Source: Basidiobolus meristosporus CBS 931.73
Lineage: Eukaryota > Basidiobolomycota > Basidiobolomycetes > Basidiobolales > Basidiobolaceae
Length of the DNA stretch: 47,809 nt
NCBI GenBank assembly: GCA_002104905.1
Contig: MCFE01000669.1
Location: 1-47,809, forward strand
Direction of reading: 5' to 3'
Shown here: positions 21,977 to 32,109 of the stretch, one piece after another
Numbering within the stretch: the first letter of the stretch is position 1
How the letters are laid out: every line of letters starts with the position of its first letter
Notes under the pieces: generated by a model
Seen by the model: the letters and a program-made list of their open reading frames with translations, nothing else
The model's database searches: none
What the model was told of the DNA's origin: nothing
Position numbers and translations under genes: made by a program

Positions 21977-23041
21977 TGTAGTGGGGTGACAGTGACACCC
22001 CCTGACAGATGTGCTCATTCCCATATTTTCTACTTCCCCATATCTCTACTATGCTTATATTAGTTTTATCCTATTTGTCTTACCCAATCAGTACTATCCC
22101 ATAAGCTGGTTGACTATCACACCTGCTTACCTTATTGCATAAGTTACCCCTCACTTTATGTAAGATTACTAGCTATAAGAACTTCTATATTAGGCAAGTA
22201 ACCACGCCAGTACCCGTGACACATGATCAACCCATGTCACCATCCCTTCCATATCATTTATGGTATCCCTATGTTACACAGGTTTCAGAATACTGACTCC
22301 TGATTGGTCGGATGTGCTGTGCCTCTTGGAACCTTCCAGCACATACTTAGAGCATTCTTAGGTCATTTTGATGTCATTAGGATTTCTATTGATATCCAGA
22401 ACCTTCTGGAACACCATGATTAGTAATCACTTATCCAGTGAGAAAAGTATATAAGAGAGGCTATCCCTCAACAATAAATCCTCATCCCTTTTATCAATAT
22501 ACCAACTTGTTGATTAGTGTGATCACTGCTACCTGCTGCTACCTGAACTTTCAAACCCAGACCACATGACACTCCCAGGAAACCGCCCTGACAGCCAACT
22601 GACCTTGGAGGCACTACTTGTGAGGAATACTCAGAGTAAGTATCTTTGATTATATTTGATTCTTTCCCAAGTTTGTTCTTGTACAGGCAAAGATATGTTT
22701 CTGTCTTTGTAACTATTGACCACAGCTGCATTCTTTTCAAGTCCCTGCTGGTGGAGTTTACAGTTGTTTTGGCTTTGGAAGCTTTAGTACATTGTCATCT
22801 CAAAGGACACTAAACCCAGCACATACTCTTGTTAGGACGCCCACTAAGTTGGGGATTGTAGCTCAATAGTTTTCCCTTGACAAGCTTGTGGCTTTATTCC
22901 CCTTCACATTTGATTGGAGACAGAACCCAAGTATTCCTAGCAAGCTTTTGCCAGAGGTTATTGCACCCAGTGAATACCCCACACACAAAACGCTTGAGAA
23001 GTGTTAGACATATCTCTCCCTTGGACCTATACACCACCACA
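21977..23041 (+). repeat. Solo LTR, family A, copy 3
   Basis: 1,065 bp, TGTAGTGGGG to CACCACCACA. TATA (GTATATAAGAG, about 22448) and AATAAATCC (about 22473) are intact. The flanks GCGG (21973-21976) and GCAG (23042-23045) give a 4-bp duplication with one difference. It splits the RNase H of gypsy G2. It is the best preserved family-A copy with both ends intact. Confidence 0.85.
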
Positions 23042-23045
23042 GCAG

Positions 23046-24250
23046 CTCCTTTAATATAGTATCTCCATGTCTTCAAACAGTGTATCATATCCAGCATCTT
23101 CCTCTCATGCACTGGATAGTTTTGTTCTGCTGTGTTTGGTTTCTTGGATTCAAAGGCAACTGGGTAGTCCTTTCCCTTGTGTTCTTGGCTCAACACTCCA
23201 CCAATTGTATTATCTGAAGCATCTGTGCACAGAGTGTACTCTTTTCTGAAATCAGGTATTCTCAAGCTTTGCAGCTTATCAAGCTCATTCTTGAGCATAT
23301 GGAAGGTAGTATTGCAAGCTATGTCCCACTTGTAGGTATTGTCTTTGCTGAGGATAACAGTTAAAGGGCTGCGATACTTGCAAAGGACTTGACAAATCTC
23401 CAATAATAGGAAACCATTCCAAGGAATGATCTGAGCTCTGATATGTTATAGGGCTGCTTCAGATTCTGGATGACTTCAGTCTTTTTGGGGTCTAAAGTCA
23501 CTCCTTTGCTAGTCACTATGTAATCCAGATATTCAATGTGTTCCTTGAAGAATTCACACTTTGCTAGCATGCCATATAGTTTGTTTTCTCTTAGCTTCTT
23601 CAAGACCTATTCAACGTGCACCTCATGATCCTCTTCTGTCTTGCTGTATATCAATATGTCATATAGGTCAATTGTCACAAACTTGTCTAAGTACTCCTGG
23701 AAGACAGTCTGCATCAGGGTCATGAATGTTGCAGGGGCATTGGTGAGGCCAAAACTTGTAACTAAGTACTTGTAATGTCTATATTTGGCTCTGAATGCTG
23801 TCTTAGGGATGTCTTCTGGCTTCACCCTAATCTGATTGTATCCTGACATGAGGTCAATCTTGCTTAATATAGTGACTCCATTAAGCTGGTCCAAAAGCTC
23901 ATCAATCCAAGGTATGGGGTACTTATTCTGCACAGTAACTTAGTTGATGACTCTGTAGTCAATGCACAACCTAAGTGTTCCATCCATCTTCTTCACAAAA
24001 AGTACCGGTTCTCCCAAAGGTGACTTGCTGGGTCTGATATATCCTTGCTCCAATATCTGATCTCTTTTCTCTTCATCTATTCCCACTTCAATGTACTCAT
24101 CCTGTATGGTGTCTTACTCACTGGAGGGCTATCACCTGTGCCAATGGCATGATCTATATCTCTGACCAGTGGTATGCTTACATGTTCATCTGGAAATATA
24201 TCTGAACATCCCTTCAAAAGAACCTGGACCTTCTGGGGTACTGGAGATGA
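23046..24250 (-). pseudogene. Gypsy RT and RNase H (G2)
   Basis: Minus frames at 22894-23403, 23361-23603, 23607-23933 and 24077-24274 carry, in order, the RNase H start (LCTDASDNTIGGVLSQEHKG), RT thumb (LRSFLGMVSYYWRFVKSF), RT palm (SKIDLMSGYNQIRV, SFGLTNAPATF) and the N-terminal RT entry ([19 protein letters not shown]). The active site YLDD of G1 reads DLYD here, destroying the catalytic pair. Frames change at about 23360, 23605 and 23935. Confidence 0.9.
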
Positions 24251-25002
24251 GGAATCATCCTGTAATACTGCCATGAGGAGCAGCAGGGTGCTTTTCTAAG
24301 TGCTCTACAGAAGTGTTTCTTGCCAAGTTCACTTGTTTCACACGCACTGGAATTGACCAGGTTGAAATCCAGTCTGGCAGGTAATAGCTCATAAGTCTTG
24401 TTGTCCTTCTGGATCTGAGTAGCAATGGTTCTCCAGTTGGTTGAAGGATTACTACAAAATAGCCAGGCTTTTTGAAATACCAGGTTAAACTTGCAGCTCC
24501 TAAATATATAGGCCTGTAGGTCTTCTTCATTGTCATTGATCTTCATCCTTATTGGCTGAGTAATATGGTTGATTATATGAGAGTTCCCATCAGCTGTTGA
24601 GACTGAAGTTGATTTGGTGGTTTCCAAGTTGATTCCAGCTTTCAAAGCAAATTACTTCAACATATACTCATGCAATGCTCCTAAATCAATCATGATCATG
24701 GCAGGTACTCCATTGATTACTCCATTCAAGTATGATAGTTTTCCTGAGTTTGAGATCATCTGAGATAGGTACCCTTCTGTCAAATAAAAGGTGAGTTCTG
24801 AGCCTGCTTCAAGTTCATCCTCCATGTTACTGTGCTCAAGGGCTTCAATATGATTGAAGTTTCTTGATGGCTGGTATCCATTTCTTCTCTGAGGGCAGTA
24901 CTTTGCAATATGTCCCTGCTGGTGGCAACTGAAGCAAAGTCCTTTCTTCTCATATTCTTCTGAGGTAGGATTCTTCTGCACAGCATCTATTTCCATTGAC
25001 AC
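24251..25002 (-). pseudogene. Gypsy zinc knuckle and protease (G2)
   Basis: The minus frame 24652-25002 contains a CCHC knuckle CFSCHQQGHIAKYCPQ (C-x2-C-x4-H-x4-C) followed by a retropepsin-like start, NGVPAMIMIDLGALHEYM. The catalytic triplet DSG reads DLG, a single C-to-T change (TCA to TTA). The next frame (24214-24645) continues with KAGINLETTKSTSV and NPSTNW. The element cannot process a polyprotein as written. Confidence 0.88.
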
Positions 25003-25014
25003 TGCTTCTGATTG

Positions 25015-25761
25015 TCATCTTTCATAATAATTGTAGCCTTTCTGATTAGTCATTGTGAGCTTCCCAACTCCAAACATAGCTGAGTCATAGTCAATGGCAA
25101 TCTTGATGGCTTCTGCAATAATCTGGGGTCTAGTATAACTTACTTTGTTGCAAGCTCTTTTGTTCAACCCATTAGTAAAGTATTCCACTTGATCCAGGGG
25201 GTCCATTCTTTCATTTTGTCCAAGTAGACATCTGTACTCATTAATGTACTCTTGAACCATTCCTTTCTGTCTTAGTGTCTTCAACTTTCTTCACAGTAGT
25301 GTCTGCTGGTGTGGAGGTTCAAAGGCATCCTGAATATCTGACACAAACTCATCCCAGGTAGAGATTGTACAGCATCTCATCATGGTAGCCAACCTGATCT
25401 TGTTGTGGTACCATTGTAAAACTGCATCTGCCAGGTAAGAGCCTGCATGATGTAACTTGCTTTTTGGAGCAGTTCCCTTAGCCTTGAAAGCTACTTCAAT
25501 CTGGAATAGCCAAGTTCCCAGGTTTTCATTGACTCTACCATGGTACTGGTTGACCTTCACACTAAAGTTGCTCTTGACAGGGTTTTGCTGGCTTTGAGCC
25601 ATGGTAGTCATTCCTTGTTGCTGCTGGCTAAGGATCTGAAGTAAGCGTTGCTGTTGGGCCAGGATATGCTGGATAGCATTTGTACATTCTTGATTCTTGG
25701 ACATCTTGAGGGAGGCTTTTTCTTTGTTAGGAGGGAGATTTCTGGTTGTTGCTGCTACCAT
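25015..25761 (-). pseudogene. Gypsy gag (G2)
   Basis: The frame from the ATG at 25761 runs 157 codons, with a Gln-rich stretch (LAQQQRLLQILSQQQQG) and a capsid-like block FSVKVNQYHGRVNENLGTWL, then WYHNKIRLAT. The frame 25015-25284 continues with LRQKGMVQEYINEYRCL and FTNGLNKRACNKV, the usual second half of a gypsy retrotransposon gag. One frame change lies near 25288. The start ATG lies within the primer-binding site. Confidence 0.88.
25752..25760 (-). other. Primer-binding site of gypsy G2 (initiator Met tRNA 3' end)
   Basis: One base inside the 5' LTR the minus strand reads TGGTAGCAG, complementary to CTGCTACCA, the 3' end expected of initiator methionine tRNA in many eukaryotes. The adjoining A makes an ATG that opens the gag frame. 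Confidence 0.7.
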
Positions 25762-26131
25762 TGTTACAAGTCCTAGCATAACAATTGTAGAGGAATAGAG
25801 AGTTTAGCTTGTATAGTATTCACTCAAACTTGAACTGATTTTTATTGAGGTTCCAGCAGTTCCTTATATGCATTGTTGCCAGATCATTTGCTGACAAATT
25901 GTATTTCCTAATGTACATCATGACTGATGACTCATCTGAAAGCATCATCATCACCCAATAAGATCCTACTCAATATATCTATTTCTGTCTAATAAGGATC
26001 TGCTGATTCATCTGCTGACTAATGCTACTGATTTGATAGATAACACTGATATAATGATAGGCTAAACATATCACTTATTGATTTGACTAAAAATTGATCT
26101 AACTTGAAAATTCAAACAGTAGATCATAACA
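25762..26131 (-). repeat. 5' LTR of gypsy G2
   Basis: 370 bp with ends TGTTACAAG and GATCATAACA on the plus strand, i.e. TGTTATGATC to CTTGTAACA on the coding strand. It is followed outward by the TSD TGAG (26132-26135). Against the 3' LTR it shows many substitutions and short indels by eye, so the insertion is not recent. Confidence 0.92.
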
Positions 26132-26135
26132 TGAG

Positions 26136-26960
26136 TTCCTGATGGTCCCATGGTATACCAGCCTTAAGATGATAGCATGCTATGTTTCTGCTGGCCTCTT
26201 GTATATCAGCCCACTCTTCATTATTTCATTCAACGGCTTCACAGATCCTCAATGTCTTTTGATTTTTAGGCTTTGGTACAAACACCACATTGTCTCCCTC
26301 CCACACCGTGATAGGTTTTTCTATGGGCTTTATCTTTGGGCACTGTTGTTGTGCTTCATTGACTGTATGATGTTCCTCTGCTATTATGTCAGGAAATGGC
26401 TCAATTCTTGGCTGTGAGATTGAGATACTTGAGCTCCTTCTTTGCAGCAAAGATACTGCTTTCTCTTCCTTGTATATTGATTGCTCTACACATATTAGAC
26501 CTGTTCCATAATTCCAGCTGATCATAGTGCCCAATAGTGCCATAGCATGCCAGATGGTGCCTGATCATGACACAGAGTGCTAGATGGTGCCATACAGTGC
26601 CAATTTGGGATCAAAATTGATATGCATATAACCCTAAAATATCAAATTAATAACAAAATATACAGCACTTTCTGGCACTATGATCAATGGCACAATGGAA
26701 CAAGTCTATTATCTGCTCATCCTGTATCTGGACTATTTCCCAATCTCTCTGGGCCATTGCATCTATCCTGTCAGCCACTGCACCTAGTTGCTTCATTAAT
26801 GCTTTGGTATCAGCTGACAACATACTTGCTAATATGGGTGGTGGTGATGTTATTGTGGCCACTTGCTGATTCTTAACTGAGGGTACTGTGTTTGCTACAT
26901 TCTCATCTGCCTGAGCATAATGGCCAGCTTGTGGCTCTGCAGAGGTTCTCAACTGCCTAC
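26136..26960 (-). pseudogene. ORF H, copy 2, N-terminal part (carries MITE D1)
   Basis: On the minus strand, 26709-26952 reads PPPILASMLSADTKALMKQL, then VADRIDAMAQRDWEIVQIQD. After the MITE (26498-26706) the frame resumes with KAVSLLQRRSSSISISQPRI, ITVWEGDNVVFV and KTLRICEAVE, as in copy 1. It then meets G2 at 26135, beyond which 19767 continues it. The N-terminal part is predicted helical and charged. The product is unknown; repetition suggests transposon origin. Confidence 0.55.
26498..26706. mobile_element. MITE D1, TA target duplication
   Basis: 209 bp flanked by TA (26496-26497 and 26707-26708). The ends GACCTGTTCCAT and ATGGAACAAGTC are inverted repeats, and the match continues inward as TGATCATAGTGCC / GGCACTATGATCA. 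The paralogous ORF-H copy near 6312-6345 has the same flanking bases without the insert, an empty site. No coding capacity. It shares its ends with foldback element D2. Confidence 0.85.
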
Positions 26961-26974
26961 TTGATGGAGAGCCT

Positions 26975-27576
26975 AAGGTAAATTGGAGATACCCCAGCCA
27001 TCAGCAAGATAGCAGGTTTTTCTGGGCACAATTGACAGTATTGCTGTCAAATGTGTGAGATCCAGTGGATTTACTCCATAACTCACACACATTGTTATTA
27101 CTCAAGCACCAGCACTAAGAACATCATCCTTCCACAAAGAGAATGTACCAAAGTCAGCATGCAATTACAGCAAAGTTGGCAAGCTATAAGCCATTGGCTG
27201 GAATATAGAATCAATTGGAAACCGGAGATACTTAAGATACAGTGTGTCTGTTGGAACAAAAGCTTTCCATTGGGAGCAAGGCATTTGCTTTTTGGCAATA
27301 TCCTATACTGATGACCAAGTTGTACATGGGGTATTTCAAGCTAAGTGAGTCCTTTGAGATACTGGAGAAATTTGAAAGAATTGGCAAAATATTAGAGAGT
27401 ATCCACTATCCTAAGTACTTCTCACAGGCTCCAATTAATATGCATATGCATATGCAACAATACAAATTCAAACACTGGATGAACTGGATAAGTATTTATT
27501 CAAGTGGCCTTCTGAAGCCATTTCTACCAAGCTTACATTGGTAGTGTTGGGAGTCAAACATAAGCATTGTATGGTT
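26975..27576 (+). pseudogene. Degenerate tnp2-like transposon segment, copy F3
   Basis: Bases 26985-27290 align with 8325-8640 (CCAGCCATCAGCAAGATA, 'ggatttactccataactcac'), and 27290-27540 with 6350-6600 (the INMHMHMQQYK block at about 27435-27470). It is broken by stops. The copia LTR remnant begins at about 27577. It lacks the part upstream of the CCAGCC segment, which is where ORF H joins. Confidence 0.5.
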
Positions 27577-27647
27577 ATTCATCCCAAAAACCACATAATC
27601 TACTTGTTCTCCAAATCAATGCCAATATCTCCAAGCCTCTTACAACA

Positions 27648-27664
27648 GGTTATGAGCCCCAAGC
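27648..27664 (+). other. Copia primer-binding site (half-tRNA type)
   Basis: Directly after the LTR end TTACAACA the sequence is GGTTATGAGCCCCAAGC. Its complement GCTTGGGGCTCATAACC contains the CTCATAA anticodon loop of initiator Met tRNA. Drosophila copia is known to prime from an internal tRNA-iMet fragment, so this fits the same mechanism. The same site follows the LTR of C2 (36062-36078, minus strand) and, decayed, at 5241. Confidence 0.75.
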
Positions 27665-28261
27665 TGTCACTCTCTGCAATGTCTACTACTGCTATTACTG
27701 GAATTTTTCCCTCTGCTGAAAAGTTGGATGGATCTAACTACCAAGTGTGGAAGGTGAAGATAAAGATGCTGCTACAAGAAAGAGGCCTTTGGGATATTGT
27801 CATGGGAGAAGAATGCCCTCCTAAAAATGTGGGAGAGGAAGCCTAAAGTACCAGAAGAAAGAACAAAGTGCTTTTAACTGCATTTGCCTTAATGTCAAGA
27901 ACAAATTGCTAATTCAATGCTCAAGAGCAAAAACAGCAAAGAATGCCTGGAAGGCATTAGATGACACCTACCAGTCATGTTCAGCTGCCAAGAAAATGTA
28001 TCTGAGACAAAAATTCTTTACTACAGAGATGCTGCCAGGAGAAGAAATGAAAAATCTAATTAACAGAATTACCCTGCTGGCAGATGAGATGAAATTGGTG
28101 GGCGTACCAACTACTGATGAAGATGTGATAGTTATCATCCTGAATAGCCTGACAGACAAATTTCAGGGCCTTGTATCAGCCCTAGAGTCCAGAACTGAAT
28201 ATTTGACCTTAAAGTACATATACAAAAGGCTCCTGGATGAAGAATTAAGAAAATCAAGCGC
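27652..28261 (+). pseudogene. Copia gag (C1)
   Basis: The frame opens MSPKLSLSAMSTTAITGIFP at the ATG inside the primer-binding site and includes LDGSNYQVWKVKIKMLLQER, the gag motif common to copia elements. After a break at 27846 it continues (27906-28261) with CSRAKTAKNAWKALDDTYQS and TTEMLPGEEMKNLINRITLL, a UBN2/gag-polypeptide-type capsid domain. It stops where LTR-A4 is inserted at RKSSA. Confidence 0.88.
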
Positions 28262-30140
28262 TGTAGTGGGGTGACAGTGACACCCACTGACAGATGTGCT
28301 CATTCCCATATTTTCTACTTCCCTATATCTCTACTATGCCTATTTTAGTTTTATTCCATTTGTCTTACCTGATCAGTACTATCCCATCAGCCAGTTGACT
28401 ATCACACCTGCTTACCTTATTGCATAAGTTACCCCTCACTTTATAGAAGATTACTAGCAGTAAGTGCTTCTATATTAGGCAGGTACCTGCACCAATATCT
28501 GTGACACATGATCATCCTGTGTCATCTTCCATATCATTTGCATACCAAATATGGTATCCCTATATTACGCAGGTTTCAGGGTACTGATTCGTGATTGGTT
28601 GGATGTGCTATGCCTCTTAGAACCTTCCAACACCTACCTAGAACATTCTTAGGTCATTCTGATGTTATTGAGATTTCTATTGACATCTGAAACCTTCTGG
28701 AACATCATGACTAGTAGTCACTTGGCCAGTAAGAAAAGTATATAAGAGAGGCTATCCCTCAACAATAAATCATTGTCCCTTTTATCAATTTTCCAACTTG
28801 TTGATTACTGTTATTGCTGCTACCTGCTGCTACCTGAACTTCCAACCCCAGACCACAGGACACTCCCAGGAAACCGTGCTGTGGTGGTGTAGAGGTGCTC
28901 CTGGGAGAAGCTACACAACTCAAGGTGTGTGAGGTGTCTGATGGGTGCAATAACCTCTGTGTCTAAACTGCTGGTGTCTTTGTCAATATGTCACTATGGT
29001 AAAAGCTCCTGCTTCTCTAGCTTCCTAGGTGCTCCAAGTGTCTTCAAATACCTCTGTGTGTCTTGTGCACTACCCTGAAAAGCTCCTTGATGGCAGGTCT
29101 GAGATGAACTGTTGAAGACAGGTGCAGTGATCAACTGCTAATCAATAAGGTATAAGTGTTACTGATAGAAGGGATGATTTATTGATGAGGGATTGCTTTC
29201 CTTTAAATACTTTTCCTGATTGCCAAGTGATTACTAATGACAAGGTTCTAGAAGATTCTAGGTATCAGTGGAATTCTTGATGACATCACTATGAGCTAAA
29301 AATAAGCCAAGAATGTCCTGGAAGGTTCTAAAAGGCACATCACATTCAACTAATCAGGAATCAGTAGTCTGAAACCTGTGCAACATAGAATTACCATATA
29401 TGGTATTGAAATGGTAGGGATGGTAACACAGGCCCAGGTCAGGTGTCTTGGGTACTGACGCAGGTACTTGCCTTATGTAGATACATATACTGATCACAAA
29501 GCTGAATAACATCTGGGATAACTAATGCTAATAACTAATCAGGGCAAACATCATATGGGGATAATACTGATAATATGGGCAAAAGAAGAATGCGATAATA
29601 CTGATAAGATATAATATGGATAAGTATATCATAATGACTATATGAATAAACTTGTCTGTGGGAGGTATGTTTACCCTACCACAGTGCTGACAGCCAACTG
29701 ACCTTGGAGGCACTACTTGTGAGGAATACTCAGAGTGGGTATCTTTTATTATATTTGATTCTTTCCCAAGTTTGTTATTGTACAGGCTAAGATACTTTTC
29801 TGTCTTTGAAACTATTGACCACAGCTGCATTCTTATCAAGTCCTGGCTGGTGGAGTTTACAGTTGTTTTGGCTTTGGAAGCTTTAATACATTGTCATCTC
29901 AAAGGATGCTGAACCCATCACATACTTTTGTTAAAACACCAACCAAGTTGGGGATTGTAGCACAATAGTTTTCCCTTGACAAGCTTGTGGCTTTATTCCC
30001 CTTCACATTAGATTAGAGACAGAACCCAAGTATTCCTAGCAAGCTTTTGCCAGAGGTCATTGCACCCAGTGAACACCCCACACACAAAACACTTGAGAAG
30101 TGTTGGATGTATCTCTCCCTTGGACTAATGCACCTCCACA
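28262..30140 (+). repeat. Solo LTR, family A, copy 4 (interrupted by LTR-B2)
   Basis: TGTAGTGGGG to CACCTCCACA, interrupted at 28880-29683 by a family-B LTR; without it the length is about 1,071 bp. The flanks GCGC (28258-28261) and GCAC (30141-30144) match a single GCGC in the uninterrupted C2 gag (AATCAAGCGCAAATAAG, read on its own strand near 35465), which confirms the 4-bp duplication against an empty site. TATA (GTATATAAGAG) and AATAAATC lie at about 28737-28768. Confidence 0.88.
28880..29683 (-). repeat. Solo LTR, family B, copy 2, nested in LTR-A4
   Basis: 804 bp, the reverse complement of the copy at 9850-10652 with few differences. TSD GTGC is perfect (28876-28879 and 29684-29687); removing the insert restores the family-A sequence ACCGTGCTGACAGCC seen in A1-A3. 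It is therefore younger than A4. Confidence 0.9.
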
Positions 30141-30144
30141 GCAC

Positions 30145-31398
30145 CAATAAGAAGGAAGAAGAAAATGCTTTAATAAGTCATGATAACCAACAAAGAAGGT
30201 ACCCAACACCCTACAAAGGCAACAGCAACCTATTTTGCAACTACTGCAACAAGAAAGGACACACATCAGACTGGTGTCTCAAAAAGAAAGATAGTCAGCA
30301 GAAAAAGCCTGAATATGGAAATGCTGCAACAACTAGACTATTCATATCTGCACTAAATATGACCACAAACAAGGATTCTCAGATGTGGTATATTGACTCT
30401 GGAGCATCTCAACACTTTACACACCAAAAAGAACTTTTTACCCAATATCAAGAAATTCCAATTCAGAAGGTTTTTATGTGTGACAATAGAACACTTGATG
30501 CAGTGGGAGAAGGAACTATCCAAGTAAACCTAAGAAGCAGTGAAGGAAGCCATACACTGACCTTTAAAGAAGTACTCTATGTACCAGAAATAGCCAAGAA
30601 CCTACTCTCTGTAAGCAAGGCCACAGCAGAAGGACTCAGTTTCAGTTTTGACAATTCTGGATGCAGGATCACTGATCAAAATGGTGCCCATATTGCGTTG
30701 GGTTTCAGAGATCAGAACTTATACAAGCTGACTTATATTCCATCATATTTGGAAGCCAATATAAGTAGCTTAAATGAAGAAACACCAATGCCTTGGCACA
30801 GGAGATTTGGACACATCAATTTGATTATTTGGGCAAAATGATCAAAGATCAGCTGATTTCTGGAGTGAAAATTGATCCCCCAGCTAATTTGGAGCACTGT
30901 GAAGCCTGCATACATGGGAAATAAGCCAGACAACCGCTCAAGAGCTCTGGGTTGATCAAAACTAAGAAAAAATTAGATCTAATTCACTCAGATCTGTGTG
31001 GACCTATGCAAAGTTTATCCTTAGGCGGGATGAAGTATTTAATCACTTTTATTGATGATAATACAAGATACACATGGGCCTACTTCATGGAGAGAAAGGA
31101 AGAAGCTCTGTCTAAGTTCAGGGAGTTTAAAGCCATGGTGGAGAGAGAAACCGGTGAAAAAATCAAGAAAATACACTGTGACAATGGTGGAGAATATACC
31201 TCAAAACTCTTCATCCACTTCTGCAAAATTCATGAGATAAAGCAAGAGACTACTGTACCATACTCCCCACAGCAAAATGGAGTAGCAGAACAAGCTAACA
31301 GATCAATAATTGATATGGCAAGATCAATGATCCATGATCAAAAATTATCCTATGATTTCTGTGCAGAATCAGTTGCCACTGCGGTATATCTTTAAAAT
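30145..31398 (+). pseudogene. Copia zinc knuckle, protease and integrase (C1)
   Basis: The frame 30047-30841 contains the knuckle CNYCNKKGHTSDWC (C-x2-C-x4-H-x4-C), the protease site MWYIDSGASQHFT with intact D-S-G, and the HHCC start PWHRRFGHIN. After a frame change the integrase core follows (30952-31395) with LIHSDLCGPMQS, HCDNGGEY and SPQQNGVAE, giving all three catalytic acids. It is almost identical to C2 here. The frame ends at AVYL, after which about 560 bp present in C2 are missing. Confidence 0.9.
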
Positions 31399-31399
31399 A

Positions 31400-31749
31400 G
31401 GAGTTTTGTTTTGGAGATCTGCAATGACTGAGGAATATCAGGCCCTGATGGAAAATCAAACTTGGGACTTAGTCAAATTACCAATCAACCAAAAATCAAT
31501 TGGTTGCAGATGGGTCTTCAAGACAAAATACAAGGCTGATGGCACAAATGAAAGATACAAAGCAAGACTTGTGGCCAAAGGATACTCTCAAAAAAAAGGA
31601 CATGACTACACTGAGACCTTGCATTTGTAGCAAAGTTAAATTCTATCAGATTGATATGGCTATTGCAGCCAAATATAAGTACTTTATGCATCAAATAGAT
31701 GTAAAAACTACATTTTTGGAGGGAGAGCTTGATGAGGACATGCATATGG
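31400..31749 (+). pseudogene. Copia RT N-terminal part (C1)
   Basis: Frames 31334-31630 and 31500-31757 include MTEEYQALMENQTWDLVKLP, GCRWVFKTKYKADG, RYKARLVAKGYSQ and IDVKTTFLEGELDED. These are the entry and fingers motifs of copia RT. A frame change lies near 31600. The sequence is cut after ELDEDMHM by the LTR of C2. Confidence 0.88.
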
Positions 31750-32098
31750 TGTTGTAAGAGTCTTGGAGATATTGGAAGTGATTTGGAGAACAAGTAGATT
31801 ATGTGGTTTTCACTTAATGATTTATTGAATGTAAAAGTAGTATTTATACTTTTACCTGGTCTTGGCATTACAAACACATAGAATAGGCTAGGAAAGGTCC
31901 CAAGAACATGTGTGCAAAGTTTGGGGCTGTTTGGACAACTTTGAGAATTTTCATGTTCTGGGTACCTGGTATTTTGGTGAAAATATTCTGAGTAAATGCC
32001 GACAAGGAATTTGGTCAGTATTCTCTTGGATTTAAGGGTCATGATATAATAGACTAAGTTAGGTGAATATTTAGGTGGAATTACAAATTTTTACAAAA
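31750..32098 (-). repeat. 3' LTR of copia C2
   Basis: 349 bp. On the coding strand it starts TTTTGTAAAAA (decayed TGTTGTAAAAA) right after the polypurine-like AGTGGGAG and ends CTCTTACAACA. A TATA-like GTATAAATAC and AATAAATC occur near 31835 and 31820 (reverse strand). Confidence 0.9.
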
Positions 32099-32109
32099 CT
32101 CCCACTCAG

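Larger units (their letters stand above)
19772..26131 (-). mobile_element. Complete Ty3/gypsy element G2 with TGAG target duplication
   Basis: G2 has both LTRs (25762-26131 as 5' LTR, 19772-20140 as 3' LTR), a primer-binding site, gag with a zinc knuckle, protease, RT, RNase H, integrase and a polypurine tract, in gypsy order on the minus strand. Flanking duplications are perfect: TGAG at 19768-19771 and 26132-26135. It landed in ORF H. Two later insertions split it: solo LTR-G3 (20504-20872) in the integrase end and LTR-A3 (21977-23041) in RNase H. Without these it would be about 4.9 kb. Stops and frameshifts throughout, and damage to catalytic motifs, show it is dead. Confidence 0.92.
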
